From: Baylisascaris procyonis
Taxonomy: Eukaryota > Nematoda > Chromadorea > Rhabditida > Ascarididae
NCBI GenBank assembly: GCA_037389465.1
Contig: JAZARR010000221.1
Location: forward strand, 5,000,501-5,064,500
DNA: 64,000 nucleotides
Direction of reading: 5' to 3'
How positions within the stretch are numbered: the first letter of the stretch is position 1; each line of letters begins with the position of its first letter. The notes under the pieces were generated by a model. That model was not told the origin of the DNA and searched no databases. It saw only the letters and a program-made list of their open reading frames with translations. Below are positions 37,619 through 50,343 of this stretch, one piece after another. Both the position numbers and the translations under genes were made by a program.

Positions 37619-39246
37619 TATTTTTATTTTTATTTTATTTTTTTTTTTTTGCATAGTAAAACTTAGGTTCAGCAACTTAGTGCTGTTAGAGAATAGTATT
37701 ATTTCAATGAATAATGAATCAATGAATTTTAATTAGCGTCAATATGACTGGAAATGGCATTCGAACATTCATAGTTTCGGATAATCCCCTCAGAATATTT
37801 CCAAGGTTATCAGCTATTTCTAGCAGTAATTTGCTGGTTAATTTCGGTTTATTTCATGGAAATCCCGAAACTTATAGCGAGCTCCAAATTCGAAATAGAG
37901 AGGAAGAAGAGAAGGGGAGTATGGAAGGATTTACCGTTGTACTCTATATATGAAATGAGCCGATCCCACAAAACGAGAGCTTGATAGTTTCATCATCTCA
38001 TCATGCCTAAAAAGAATGTCTTTGATTAGATATCACAGATTCCCTCAGGTATAACTCTGAGAAAGCCTTTACTTCGACGTGGCTATTTCTAGAATCTCAA
38101 AAAGAGTTTTGAGATGTTGAAACGTGAAAAAAAAATTCCTCTTTTTCTTGCGTCAATTGGATCTCCATTTTGCACAGTGAATCAAAAAAGTCGAATTTTT
38201 ATTTTATTTTATTTTTTTTTTCGGAGAATATCCATACGAACAATCGTGCAACTAAAACAAAATGAAGAAACATATCAGAAGAATTGAGACATGCTATGCG
38301 TTTTGTATTCTTTCCACCTGGCTAACTAGTTTCATAGTTGATAAATAATTTCAATCAAATCGACCAATCGCACAAACCTGTCATTGATGAATCAATTTTC
38401 TCTAACATCGCCAATACGAAATAGAGAACCAACTAGCGCGGAATGTATACAGATTTTTTTACCACCTTTTAAATGTGTATAACATTCTCTAATTTTAGTG
38501 GATCAATGTTAAGTATGAATCAAAAGGCCTACTGAGGTGTGATATTACTGAGGTGTATACTCACCAAATTCTATAGTTCAAACTTCAGTGATTTCCAAGT
38601 TGAATTAGGCGGAATTAGGCGGCACGTTTCTATGTGGACCCTGTCGATAGAATGTAGACCGTCTGTCACCAACGTTGATATGAATTCAATTGACTAGCAT
38701 CATGCTCACTAAGCGTCTGTATATACGTAGATTTCGGTGCTGGATGTTTACAACCACCCAGCTGTCATGATGGTTGCAGTTTGGCTTTTGAAGCCGCCAT
38801 TATGTTCTTTAAACAACGTTTTCAATTTTAAAGCTATTAAAAATTGTTTGTCATGCGTATTTGTTTGCTTTTGTCAGTGTGAAGAAATTCACTTCCTTCA
38901 ATATTCCAATATTCATATTTTTTGGATCATATAATTGGTCTTTTAGAGGGGTTTCATCATGAAACTAAGAGGCTTTGAGTCTTTTTCACTTTCTAATCAT
39001 CTGTGCGAATTATATTCCTCCACTTCTAGGGAGCAATGTTTTTTTTTTTGCTCATAGACTCGTCGAACTAGCCTATACACTAAGTGGGTAGCAATAAAAT
39101 AGTCTCCCTACACCATAGCTTTCCGATTTATGCTGCCTTGCAACGTAAAGCTTTCACCTGCACCACACCTGCACAGCATCCATCTTATGACCTGTACCAC
39201 CTGTCCATTGTACGGCGTTCCATGCTCATTACCTTTGTACCGTTTA

Positions 39247-39318
39247 ACCCCTTATATGTGCTAAAATCGCCATTACTATTTTTGAAAGGTAGTGGCGATT
39301 TTAGCATATTTAAGGGTT
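39247..39318 (+). ncRNA. MicroRNA-precursor-like hairpin
   Basis: The arms 39247-39276 and 39289-39318 form a 30-bp stem around a 12-nt loop. As + strand RNA it has 26 Watson-Crick pairs, two G-U wobbles and two mismatches near the base. Both wobbles pair only in + strand RNA, which hints at that orientation. Size and loop fit a pre-miRNA. No known miRNA seed is recognised. The alternative is a short decayed inverted repeat. Confidence 0.4.
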
Positions 39319-40342
39319 GTCGTTTTTATAATTTATTAAAAATTATTTCACTTTCCCTCTGCATTTCATTTTTCGATTTATAGCCAACAAATTTCACTTA
39401 AAAATTCGAATTTTTTTTCTCGAAAATTTAAGCACAACAATTTATTTTCTCAACAGTAAATGATTTATCGAGTCATTTCAATCAATGAATGTGATTCTAC
39501 TTTTATATTCGTTAAGTTTTATTACTTCATATAAGCTAACGTTTTTTATTTGTACAATTTTCTTTCAATCATTTTTCTAACATTCCATAATGACAATAAA
39601 TCAACAACATTACACCACAATTCCTACAATATAATATTAATGAATTCTTAATCGTTGCTCGATATTTGACCTCATCAACGTTGTGCGCTCTTATCACTCT
39701 ATCTTATCAATATAACACTATAGTTTTATTCAACGTTGGGGATATTTCCATATCACTATGCGAAAGTTTCTTTCGTTTATTGGTCGTTGATAGGCATTAG
39801 GGACAACATTGAAGGGGATTAGTTTTTAAGTGTGATCTTCACCCGAGGTCACTTATTCAAATTACAGTATTTAGGCAAGATTCAGGCTAAATAAGTCAAC
39901 TTATCGTATCATCTTTGCCGTATATCTTCTTATCGGTCGTTTATTGTCCGTAGGTTTTGTCTATGTTTTGTCTATGTTTCTTATTATTAGACATTTTAAG
40001 TGATTCTCTACTCATCAATTTCGTTGTTTATTTATATTTTTTAAATTCTTTTATTGCTGCATAGCGCAATCATTTATTTTATAATTTTTTTTTAATTCAC
40101 CTGAATATAAATAGATTCGTATTTGTTTTATAATTTTAATTCATCGAAATATGGAAACAATTCCACGAGAAATATTAATCTTTTTACTCTTTACTCTTTT
40201 TACTCTAATCTCTTTTAAAAAATGAAGATATATATATTTTTTTACATAGAATGTGAAGAAAAATCAATGAGTTTGATTTGAAAAATTTGCCAAAAATAGA
40301 GTGGAAAATGATGAAAGATGCATGTGAAATGTGGGAGGATGC

Positions 40343-41355
40343 GCTTCCCTCCACATTTTTTGTGGTAAAGATTTCTTACCAATTTTATATAATTGTTGTA
40401 CGATTGTTAAAATGCATAAACAACATCGTTAAGCTTGCCGATGACGCACAACTTGCTAAATACTTTTAGTAATACGATATTGGACATAAACAACTTGCAT
40501 TGCTTCTCGTTTTTCATAAACCAAATTCTATGTTTAGTACGCAGTGCTTAATTTTGATGAAAATAGCATTAAGTCTCTTTGAAACAACAGAATATATGAA
40601 ATAGGAGCAACAGGAATAGGCTGTTTTGAACAAAAGATTCTACGAAATAGGTTACTTAAATGCGAAATAATCGATCATTGAGCGGCATTATATAATGGTG
40701 GACGGACTATCGTTCATGTTTCGATAGCCTTAAATCATTCGCCGACGCAACTAAACCTTAATTGGCCATTCAGTATGCATCATTCAATAGTCGATAACCA
40801 GTTTTCAGCTATATTCAACTTATTATTTCTTCACTAAAATAAATTATATAATATTTCTATGTTAAATTTACTCTAAAATTATAATTATTAAATGTTCTAT
40901 AATTATATTTTATTTGCATATTCACTTTGAATTATTTAAATTTTTCACTAGATTTCTGCGCTAAGAATTTTCTTCGTCTAGTTCAAAAAGTAACAAGAGA
41001 AAAGTGCTAAGTAATTTTTTGCTAAGTATGAGGTAATTTCTTTGGAACATTGCAAATATCTGTTGAATTTTTTTTTTTCCTCGCAATGTGATATAACCAT
41101 AGAAACATATGAAGGATTTTTTTTTTTAATTCTTACGGCATTTTATAGAATGTTTTAAGTTTTTATAAAAGTACGTCATATGGTTACGTAATAGATGATG
41201 CGCCTATATGATTTTTTTTTTTTTTTTTTTTGGCTATTCGCGTAGTTGATTCATCTTGCGAATCTCAAAAGCTATAACGATAAAGTTTGAGGATTGTCAT
41301 ATTTCAATTTTTGCCTAACATCTAATAAGGTGCCGCAAAAAATGTGGAGGGAAGC
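40343..41355. mobile_element. Possible DNA-transposon relic with 23-bp inverted ends
   Basis: The 23 bp at 40343-40365 (opening GCTTCCCTCCACATTTTTT) and at 41333-41355 are reverse complements with one mismatch. They bound about 1 kb of AT-rich DNA with no transposase-like frame. Similarity stops outside the arms. No clear target-site duplication was seen, so the ends may instead belong to a dispersed short repeat. Confidence 0.4.
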
Positions 41356-41982
41356 ATATCAAAAGAGCTCTCACGATTCTTTCGCTTATTGCTCACCTTA
41401 CCAACCGGTCTCATAAATGTTCTTAAAAAAATTGAATAATTTTAATGACGTGTCGATATCTCAATCGATCTCGACCATTGCTGCAAATCTTCCATAAGAG
41501 AAAAATTTTTTCTTTAAGTCGCATTCGAGGTTAAATAAAAATTTGTCAACCGATGCAACAAATTCTATGGCATTTTTAAATGTCTGCAATTCTTTTCGAA
41601 ATTAATGAATGTACGTGAAAGATGACAGTGGAAGTGAAACCGTCATGTGTATGATATTCATCAAATTTCAAAAGTTTATCTTTAATGATTCCTAAGCTGA
41701 AGCTACCCAGCCAGACAGATAGACAGACAGACACATACATATATGCGTGTGGTAGCGATTCACAAGTAATTGCTTCTCAGTTATGTATGTATATCTTACT
41801 CCACAACTGCAAATTGGAAGCGCTGTGTTGGTTTTGTTGGATATTAGGTGGTGCAGTTATCTTGTTGAGTTGAAATGCAAAAGCGCTTATTCAATCAACA
41901 TTTTTGCATAACGTTGCTATTATTTTTAGAAATGCTTAACATATTTGCCTATAAATTATTGCACAAATTCTCTTCTCAGTAC

Positions 41983-42049
41983 CCGATAGGTGACACAGGT
42001 GAAGAATCTCTTTTAGGATCCTTATAGAATATTAGTGCTCACCTATCGG
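41983..42049. repeat. Short inverted repeat, 11-bp arms
   Basis: CCGATAGGTGA (41983-41993) and its perfect complement TCACCTATCGG (42039-42049) enclose a 45-nt loop. It is far from any firm gene and of unknown meaning. Confidence 0.7.
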
Positions 42050-42304
42050 CTTTTCAACGCATAAGGCACCAGAAGGGCATTTAGCGATGATGTCTCATAG
42101 AAAGAATCTTCATCTAAAAGTTTTGCTTTATTCATACAATAGTTTCTTCTATACTAAGAACCATATTATGAGCGAGTAACGAATTAACTTCTGCTAGAAG
42201 TATATCCTTTGTTAATTGGTTTCAACCCAAATTTAAAGTTCATAATTTTTTTTTTTCAATCCAAGTCAGCTGTTTTGCGCCGGACGTAGGTTATGTTTAT
42301 ATTA

Positions 42305-42478
42305 TTAAAGTCTCGAGGAACATAGATGGTGTTGATCGTTCAAAAAAGTTTCCCTCAGAATTTCTGAAAAGCGTTTGAAGATCGCGAGCAAAACTTTTTC
42401 GGAAATCAGCATTGATAGTGGTTGGCCTTGCAGAATTCTCAAAATCCTCGTTCTTTGCTCATGAGAAATAGCATTCGG
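42305..42478 (-). CDS. Candidate terminal exon on minus strand
   Basis: On the minus strand CCTATTTCAG precedes 42478. Fifty-seven codons follow in phase 0 to a TAA: PNAISHEQRTRILRILQGQ, then SMLISEKVLLAIFKRFSE, then FLNDQHHL. The segment is amphipathic and protein-like with raised G+C, and the frame is open further upstream through the acceptor. It could be a host exon or a piece of a mobile element. It is not recognised. Confidence 0.3.
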   Translation of the reverse strand, partial: PNAISHEQRTRILRILQGQPLSMLISEKVLLAIFKRFSEILRETFLNDQHHLCSSRL

Positions 42479-44867
42479 CTGAAATAGGGGTTCCTTTGAG
42501 TGGTACAACAAGTCATCGGCTTACTAAAATAAACGCATGATTTCATCGAATTGCTAGTGATAATAATAAAAAAACCACGATTTGAATATAGGCCCACATC
42601 TATATGCCCTAGGGTTTTCCGTCATGGTGCATTAGTAATGTGCACCTAAAATAAACAACTCTTTGTTTATAATTTTGAGCGAGGAAATGATCCCATTCAC
42701 AATGCGAACCTTCAAAAACCGATTTGTTTTCACTTACTAAAAGCCTCAGATATATTATATTTTTTTAGCCAAAACATCTTTATCGCCTCAATAATCGTCG
42801 AAAACGTTGAGATTAAAAATAATGGGATTCAAAACTCTATTAGCGAAGTTGTAGCCAAAGAGTAGTTTTTGCTCACGAAATTTCTCAACTCTTTTTACGA
42901 AGGGAGATTTTTAATTTGTTTTTGAAAACTAATATTTTCGTAGTTATCATTTCGATTAATACTAAATAATCGTTTAGTTTGTTGTTTTGTTTTCATTCTA
43001 CTTTTCTACGATTTAATTAAAATAATTCTCAATGAATGCAAATATAATCCATTGATAAGTGAAAAAAAGTGTTTCATTTCTTAAACTTAAAAAAAAACCG
43101 CCTTACTAATTTATTGTTTTCGGCTTCATGATTGTTAACAATTTAGCTGATAAAGTTGATGCTTATAAATTCCTTCAAAAATTGAAATTTCATAGAGCTA
43201 AAATTTAAGAAAAAAATATTCGACGTCTTAAACCTCGTTGAAGTAATTGTAAATAGCGAATAATGTTTTGTCGTTTTTTCTCTCTCATCGTTGCATTAGT
43301 TTTTTGTTTGATGATCAATTCGATATATTTTCTGTGAATAAATCTTTCGCAAAATATAATATTTCTTGAGCAAGAATACTTGAATTCTCAATAATTTTGC
43401 AAAAGCTGCAATATATTAGAAAATTATTGAGGAATAAATGAATGCAATGCGTATTTGTTTTGCGTCATTCGTCATAAATGGCCGTTGGTCTTCATGTTGT
43501 TGTTGTTTTCGTTGAGTTATTTTTACGAAGCGTTGCAAGAAAGTTGTAAAGTTGTTTTCGTTGTTCGATAAATTATAAACATTAACCAAGATGCAGAAAA
43601 AAAAATCGAGTTCTATGATTCACATATTTTCGTCTCTTCGCTCTCTTACAGCATCTAACTAACCGATCTCAACATATCGCCATTAAGTTTGTCGACCTTA
43701 TTTACAAGTGATAATCTTGAAGATTTCATTTCATTTCTTGGTTTTTTTGTTTTTCTTTCCCCTCCTTTCTTATATATTTGTAGTATGTTTCTAATGCACA
43801 ACCATTCAACTCTATCGCCTTTACAATTTATAAGGGGATTTTTTATAGGGGACGTATTATTTCGATGAATGTGTAATTTTGAGCCGTTTTTTTCAATATA
43901 CTTCAATGTTTAAGTTGATATCTCTATTGCTATAGTCTACTAGTATTTTATTATGGCTTTATTTAGACTAATTAATTAGGTAGATGCTGAGGAAAAGGAT
44001 CATTTTTAGAAATTCATTTAAAAAAATAGAAAAAGATTTTTGGATCATAAAGAAAAAATAAGGAAAAATTTGAAAATTCTTGGAAAAAAAGGAAGAAAAA
44101 TGATTCATAAATGTTATTGCTTTTTTTTTTCGAATAAGCGAACGTTCGTTTGCGTCATTTGTGAAGTTATTGCATTAAGTGGCATAATGCTCAAAGGAAT
44201 ATGAATTTCTAGCGTAAAACTTAAAAGCATTCGGCTTCCACTTCTTTCCCCTCGTATCGAAAGCGGCGCAATGCTTAGTCGTATGATCTTTTGTTGACTA
44301 TTTTCAGCTAAAATGTTCGTAATGTCCGTACGTTCTTTGATCTCTTAAGCAATTTTCCCACTCGTTTGCTTTTATGTGTCTTTCTATTTTAATGACGAAG
44401 AAATATGCATTAAATTCATTGATAAACAATCAATGTATATATTCACTCTCACTCATTTAAACAATATTGAATTATTGCTGAATTTATTTACGTATTTTTT
44501 TATTTGTAATATTTGCATAAAATATTCGTCATTTCTTTTATTTGAGATGTAATATTTATTAGATGAACTTCTTTTATTGATTGTATTGCTGGAGTAGTAT
44601 AAATTTTAATTGACAAACAATTAAGAAGCAATCTTTTTTTGAAGAATATTTTAAAGGGATTTTTTAAAAATCGATTCGATGTCTCATTTACCTCCTCAAG
44701 TGAACATACTCAAGGCTTTAAAAGGAAATATCGTTAGAATCATAAACATTCTTCTACGATAGGCATAACTCGTTCCGAGAAACTTTTAAGTCGATTTTGT
44801 TTGGACGTTCGAACGTACGCTTCAGAAATTTTTACTGAATATTTAATCAATCATTACATGTGTAAGA

Positions 44868-44976
<109 letters not shown>

Positions 44977-45456
44977 ACTGCTCTAAATATATTTTTTTTG
45001 TAAGGAGAACATTAAATACATCCGTTAAAACTGATGTTTCTGCTGTATATATTTTAGCGTTTTCCTCATTCGTTCAAACTTTGAGGATTTTTTCGATTTT
45101 TTTGAAGTTAAAATTTGAGTTTTTTAGGATTTGGAAGATTTTATGTGGAATAGAAAAATTTCGGATTTTTCTATGGATTATTTTGCGTACATTTTCAATA
45201 TTGAAAAAGGTTAGTCTCTATATTTTCGAAGATGAGTCGACTTTATCAATATTACATCGCAATCTTGTTGAACATCTCTTTCCCATGCGCCTTTGGTAAA
45301 CTCTCTCATATATTCTCCGTCATCATATTACTTGATTTGATTTAAAATGGTATTTGCCACGTACTGACGGTTATATTTGCCCATTAACATACTCAAAATT
45401 ATGGTTGATGTTGGTTGCAGCTTCATTGCTGAAAGAGCTATAACTATGAAGAAAAG

Positions 45457-45457
<1 letters not shown>

Positions 45458-45509
<52 letters not shown>
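45458..45509. repeat. (AT)n microsatellite, 52 bp
   Basis: Pure TA repeats about 0.5 kb right of the larger array. Confidence 0.97.
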
Positions 45510-45512
<3 letters not shown>

Positions 45513-45609
45513 TTTAAAAAATTGAGTTCACGAGAGAAATTGAGCGGAAATGAATTCACATTTATGAGGGAAAAATCGCAGATTATAAGCTTATTCAATG
45601 ATTGTTCAG

Positions 45610-45843
45610 CTATCTGTCAGCAATTCGTTTCTTCGGTGGATGCTTCTTTTCTCGCAAATTATAATTGGTCGTAATGCTAGGAATTCCTTTTCTGCTTACC
45701 GTCCTTTCTTGAGTACAATACCTGCAAGATGATATTGTTGCATCTGTTTTACTCCTCATATATAAGGGATAAATATTATTAAATAGCGTTCCAGATGTTC
45801 GCTTGTGATCGACAGGATTGATGCCGATAACCTCAAAATTCAT
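45610..45843 (-). CDS. Candidate small open reading frame, unknown
   Basis: A 77-codon frame from an ATG (45843) to TAG has a balanced composition: MNFEVIGINPVDHKRTSG, a Cys pair in SSCRYC, then a basic end KKHPPKKR. It is not dominated by the Lys/Asn/Ile/Phe expected from random AT-rich sequence. An internal TTGCAG and a GTAAGC suggest part of it could be spliced. No family is recognised. Confidence 0.22.
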   Translation of the reverse strand: MNFEVIGINPVDHKRTSGTLFNNIYPLYMRSKTDATISSCRYCTQERTVSRKGIPSITTNYNLREKKHPPKKRIADR

Positions 45844-46277
45844 GCGAATATTATGAGTCAACTAATTCCTTTCGGTGAGTTTTAGTATGGTTTTATATTT
45901 TCTAGCAGTGACCAGGATCCTAAACAATTGAATGTGGCCAATCAAAAATTTCACCTAAATGCATCAGATCAGTCAATGCTATTGTGATAATGATCTTCTT
46001 TCATGATATATTAGCATAGGTGATCTATGAGTTCATATTATTTAATTTAATATATAATTAGAAACTCTGAAAAAAAAAATTTTATTTTCGAAAAAGATTT
46101 TTTATGAATGATGCTTAAAGTCGTACATCCCGTAACATCATAGATCAATATCGATTATAAGCATGCTAATCTTTGTTCAAATCTAAGAATGCTTTTATTA
46201 TATTTCACATTGAAATAACATCGATTTTGAGAAGGAGAAAAAAAACTTTTCGAATGCAAGCGAATCGATTGTTGCAG

Positions 46278-46873
46278 TATTGAATCCTTCAATTGCCCTT
46301 ACATATGCACTTTGCCTTAAACGGAAGCTTGTTTGGGACTTCAACTGTGAATGTGCTTATCGACACGGCTTTGCACTTATGCTGACGTATATGCCCTTTA
46401 TACTCATAGAGAAATGCATCGCTGATTGAAGGCAACTTATATTAGCTATAGAATATTGAATTTTTCAAGGCTTCTAATTATGAAGGTTTTTTTTATTGAA
46501 TAGCAATTTGTTATACTTTTATGAAGAAATCATTCCAACATCATATCAAAAGTTCATTAATATACAAATGTGCATATTAGATGGAATTTTTTTTTTTTTT
46601 GAGATTTTATTCATAGCCGATGAAGCGTTTTCAAAAGTCCCTCAAATAGTTGTAAAATTTTTGAATGATTCATTAAATTTTCTGGTTGAAAAAACCCATT
46701 GAAGTTTAAATTAGCATTGGGCGCATTTAAAAAAAAATAGGTTTCCTAGCATAAATGCGTTACGAATTTGCAAAAAAAAAGGAAAGTCACTGCGAAAAGT
46801 TGTTGATGTGAAGCATGTGGATCGAATGCCTCCAAATGGGTATCATCATGCCGATTCGGCGTTTGATGAGTGA
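46278..46873 (+). CDS. Candidate two-exon 3' end of an unknown gene
   Basis: Exon 46278-46386 (acceptor GTTGCAG, donor AC|GTATAT) reads LNPSIALTYALCLKRK and on to RHGFALML. Exon 46750-46873 (acceptor TTTCCTAG) reads INALRICKKKGKSLRKV and on to NGYHHADSAFDE, then TGA. Phases agree (2 out, 1 base in) and both exons have raised G+C. The first part is rather hydrophobic and the second a basic-then-acidic tail, as in a membrane protein's cytoplasmic end. That reading is inference and the family is unknown. Confidence 0.35.
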
Positions 46874-47214
46874 TAGGTCTTTAGAGTGTTTCTGAGAGCG
46901 ATCTTTGATCTTTGATGTTTTTCTTAATTTTCTTTTCTTCTATGCGCAAATAGGAAATTTACTAGTGAAGCAAAAACAATTTTAACATATCAGAATTGTA
47001 ATGCTATACAATTGCGATATACAATGCTATCATCATCTCATAAATTACGCATTAAGACTATTTCGATAATAAATTTACGCCGAATATTATTGTGCCGTTT
47101 AGTATGACGCTTTTTACTGATAGGGAAATGATTGATTATATTACGCTCAAATTCCCTATTGCTTACGTATAACGCAATGAACGTCATCATTACTGAAATT
47201 TCTTTGAAGTTCCA

Positions 47215-47631
47215 ATGTTTGAAATTCAAGGATTGCAAATCTTTCGGGAGGAGAAGAAAGGTGAGATGAGTTGGGAAAGAGAGGAAGAGGAGATATTAGA
47301 GGAGGGCGTAGGGGGATTGGAAAGATACGAGTACCATTTTCTATATTTCTTTGTTACAATGGATTTTTTTTTTGAAAATTTTTTGAAAAAGAAATTTGAT
47401 GCCGAAATTTCTTATCTGTCGCTAGCATTAATTATTTTCATTCATATAATGGCTCATTCAGATTGCCGAAATTACGCCTTTCCCTTATATCTAATCTTAA
47501 CCTCACAAAATCGGCGCCATTTTGAAATGCTTTCAATTTCAATCTGGGAAAAATTCCAATATAGAAAATCACCAAAAATTTATCAATTTGTATTTTATAA
47601 ACTGAAATCTTTCCGTATATTTTCGGATTGA
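47215..47631 (+). other. Long frame over a purine tract, probably not a gene
   Basis: A 138-codon frame starts at an ATG. Its first part is Glu/Lys/Arg-rich only because 47243-47320 is almost purely purine, and its middle is Phe-rich because of T-runs. Coding is possible but composition explains it better. The purine tract itself could form triplex DNA. Confidence 0.2.
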
Positions 47632-47810
47632 GCAGTCGCAATGAGCCTATTCATATCAAGTCATTTTGCTTCTTTTTTTTTTTTTAAACTATGAGCGCCT
47701 AAGCGTATAAACACGATAGCAAGAATAAAGCTGCAATAAACGGCTGAAAGTTGTTGTTTGTTTTTTTTTTCGTAATCTTTTTTTCCGTTGAACGTATCAT
47801 ATGTGAGTCA

Positions 47811-48056
47811 CTAAAAATGCAGCACACCGTCGTGCACGATCGCCATACTGTCTGCTTGGTTTAGATTGATCGTCGTCTTTCCTATTCGTTCGCATAAACA
47901 GAGTGTCGTTGCTTGAGAGAATAATTCCAATCTTCTCAACGCCTCGATATTGCTAGACGTAACAAAGACTTGTGTTATCATAACACAATTCATCGTTTGG
48001 TCATCATTATCAAACATATTTCGTATCATAGATAACGAAGATTTGCATATTTTCAT
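47811..48056 (-). CDS. Candidate small open reading frame, unknown
   Basis: An 81-codon minus-strand frame from ATG (48056) to TAG extends upstream to a possible acceptor at 48090. It reads MKICKSSLSMIRNMFDN, then SSNIEALRRLELFSQ, then IGKTTINLNQADSMAIV. Codon choice is varied and G+C is raised. There is no canonical poly(A) signal nearby and no recognised family. Confidence 0.28.
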   Translation of the reverse strand: MKICKSSLSMIRNMFDNDDQTMNCVMITQVFVTSSNIEALRRLELFSQATTLCLCERIGKTTINLNQADSMAIVHDGVLHF

Positions 48057-48396
48057 ATCACGCTTAGCAGTTATTCTGGGAATGTGCTGCTATTATGTAG
48101 ATATCATTCTTATCTTCTTCGATGTGACACTACTGATGATTTTGCACTGAAGGAATATTTTGCTTCATATTAGAGTCTCTAACACATATTAAGCTTAAGC
48201 AAATGAATATATAGCACGTTTCTTTGTTATTTATTAGGTGCCGTATGAAAATTATCGAAGAAATCTTTTCAAATAGTGTTTTTTTCTTTATTCGATCGAG
48301 GATTTTTTCGTACTTAAATCATTTTCATGACGCTTTAAATATGATGAAGCATTCCTCCTATTTATCTTGCCTGTTATACCGCTTGTGAATCTTTCC

Positions 48397-48398
<2 letters not shown>

Positions 48399-48466
<68 letters not shown>
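48399..48466. repeat. (AT)n microsatellite, 68 bp
   Basis: Pure AT repeats. Confidence 0.97.
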
Positions 48467-48471
<5 letters not shown>

Positions 48472-48969
48472 TTGTTGAGGACGAATTTAAAGGGTTTCGT
48501 CTGGTGAGAAAAAAAAAAAAAATGGAGACGTATCATTGCTAAGAATCGACAATCTCTTATAGACGATATCCCAGAGAATCGGATTTTCATTTAATTGATA
48601 GCTTTCTTCATACTGGTTCTCCTCATTAAGGTAGCCGGATTGTCTGGATTTCGGTTTGCGATAAGTTGTATTATTCATAAACTCAAACGTATTATATCAG
48701 ACAAATAGCAATATCCATTAAATTTTCACCGGGAACACTATAGCGAAATATTTCGTGAGTGAGAAAAGAGTTGTCCTTTCTTGTTGATACGAATGAATGC
48801 AACGAACGGTCCTCGGAGGGGGGAGGAAGAGGTGGCGCATACGCTTGATTACACTTTTGCTGCGCAAAGCTTTACAACGAGCGCGTGATCGGGCCACTCG
48901 TTGGCGTCATTTTTGAGCATCAAAGATCGTCAGTGCATACATCGGACGATCGCTTCGAAGCAACGTTGT

Positions 48970-49000
48970 TTGTGTGTGTGTGTGTGTGTGCGTGTGTGTG
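48970..49000. repeat. (TG)n microsatellite in a G+C-richer island
   Basis: TG repeats with one CG interruption lie inside 48780-49060, a stretch clearly richer in G+C than its neighbours. I found no convincing exon in the island, so it may be regulatory or repeat-derived. Confidence 0.9.
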
Positions 49001-50243
49001 CATTTGTCTCTAATCATATCCAACAAGCAAGTCGGCCACATCCGAGAGGCATCGCCTTATGTTTGTGATTTTTGGAATTCTAATATGATCGCTGTTAAGG
49101 TTTCAATATTCCATTTAATGTATTTAAGTGAATTTTGATAAATATTACTCAAAATCTTTCCTAAAAACTAGAAAGGTTATATATTAAAAAGAATTTAGTT
49201 TTAATTAATCATTATTTTCAAAGATTATTTAAGATATTTGAAAAGAAGTAAGATTTTTGAAAATTTCTATCATTTTCACAAACAATTTAATAAAACATCT
49301 CTAAGGTCATAGATTCTTATAGATGACAAAATCTGCTTAACGATTTCTCTCTCTAGAGTCATATATTTCGAAAAGGATTTAATTTTTCGATGATCGCGAA
49401 AAAGTATATTTCATAAATGACCAAATGTTATAAATATTCATTTATTAAAAGATATATAAGTAATAAAATTATTAATTTGTGACTAAAATATTGATATTTA
49501 GATAGTTTCTATAAAGATATTGATTCAATTTATCGGCCGTTAGTGAAATATGATCTGGAAATATAAACATATTAATGAACTAGCTTCACCTTTTTGTCAA
49601 ACAATAATTCGATCTTCCGGTTCTTTCATTAGTGAATCGATACTTCTATATTGTTTAGTTCGCAAAATACAAAGATTATTTATCATCATTATATTCCACA
49701 TTTTATCATTGTTATCGTATAATTCTAATAACTTCTTTAACGTTCAAAATTAATGTTAGTGTATATTACGAAAGGAAATAGGAACGCATAAGCATTTCAT
49801 TAGATTTAATTTCATTTAGACAATTTTAATCCTTTATTAATTTCAGTAGACGGCGATTTTTTTGTTTTTATTTAATTAATTAATTAATTCACTTAGTACA
49901 CACTTTTTATTGCTTTTCTGTGAAATTGATTGGTAAGTTGAGCGAAATTAAAAAGCACATGTTGTGCCAATTGCATTAACTATTTCTCCACTTATTGCCT
50001 TAAATTTTATTGAAAATAATAACGATTGAGTCATGTGAACGAGTAAGTGAAAGCATTAGTAGTACCGTTGTTAAGCGTTTTCTCAAAGAAAATTATTCAA
50101 ATTGTTCTCTGTTTTATTTATTTATTTTTTTTTCAAAAGTTCTCTATATTGCGATTCATTGTTCGTTTTTATGCGTTCCTTTGCGAAATCGCATTTTTAG
50201 TGCATACCTTTCTGTCTGTTTTTCTGTCTCTTTTTTATTTCAG

Positions 50244-50343
50244 GGAGGAGATTTCTAAAGCTATAGCTGCAAAATTTGTTGGCTATGACGCCTACATACT
50301 AGAGGCCCATTCTCTTAAAGCATCAGTTAAATTCTCTACTTAA
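50244..50343 (+). CDS. Candidate terminal exon with poly(A) signal
   Basis: A strong pyrimidine tract and TTTATTTCAG acceptor end at 50243. One base later the frame reads EEISKAIAAKFVGYDAYIL and AHSLKASVKFST, then TAA at 50341-50343. AATAAA occurs twice at 50530-50539, a normal distance. Composition is clearly protein-like. Upstream exons ending in phase 2 were not identified and the family is unknown. Confidence 0.4.

Noticed and set aside
38602..38622. Two TTAGGC strings resembling nematode telomere repeats
   Set aside because: There are only two copies, 10 bp apart, with no tandem array. Not a telomere relic.
46278..46320. LNPSIALTYAL read as an aquaporin NPA motif
   Set aside because: The third residue is Ser rather than Ala, and the following residues do not match an aquaporin helix, so no family name is given.
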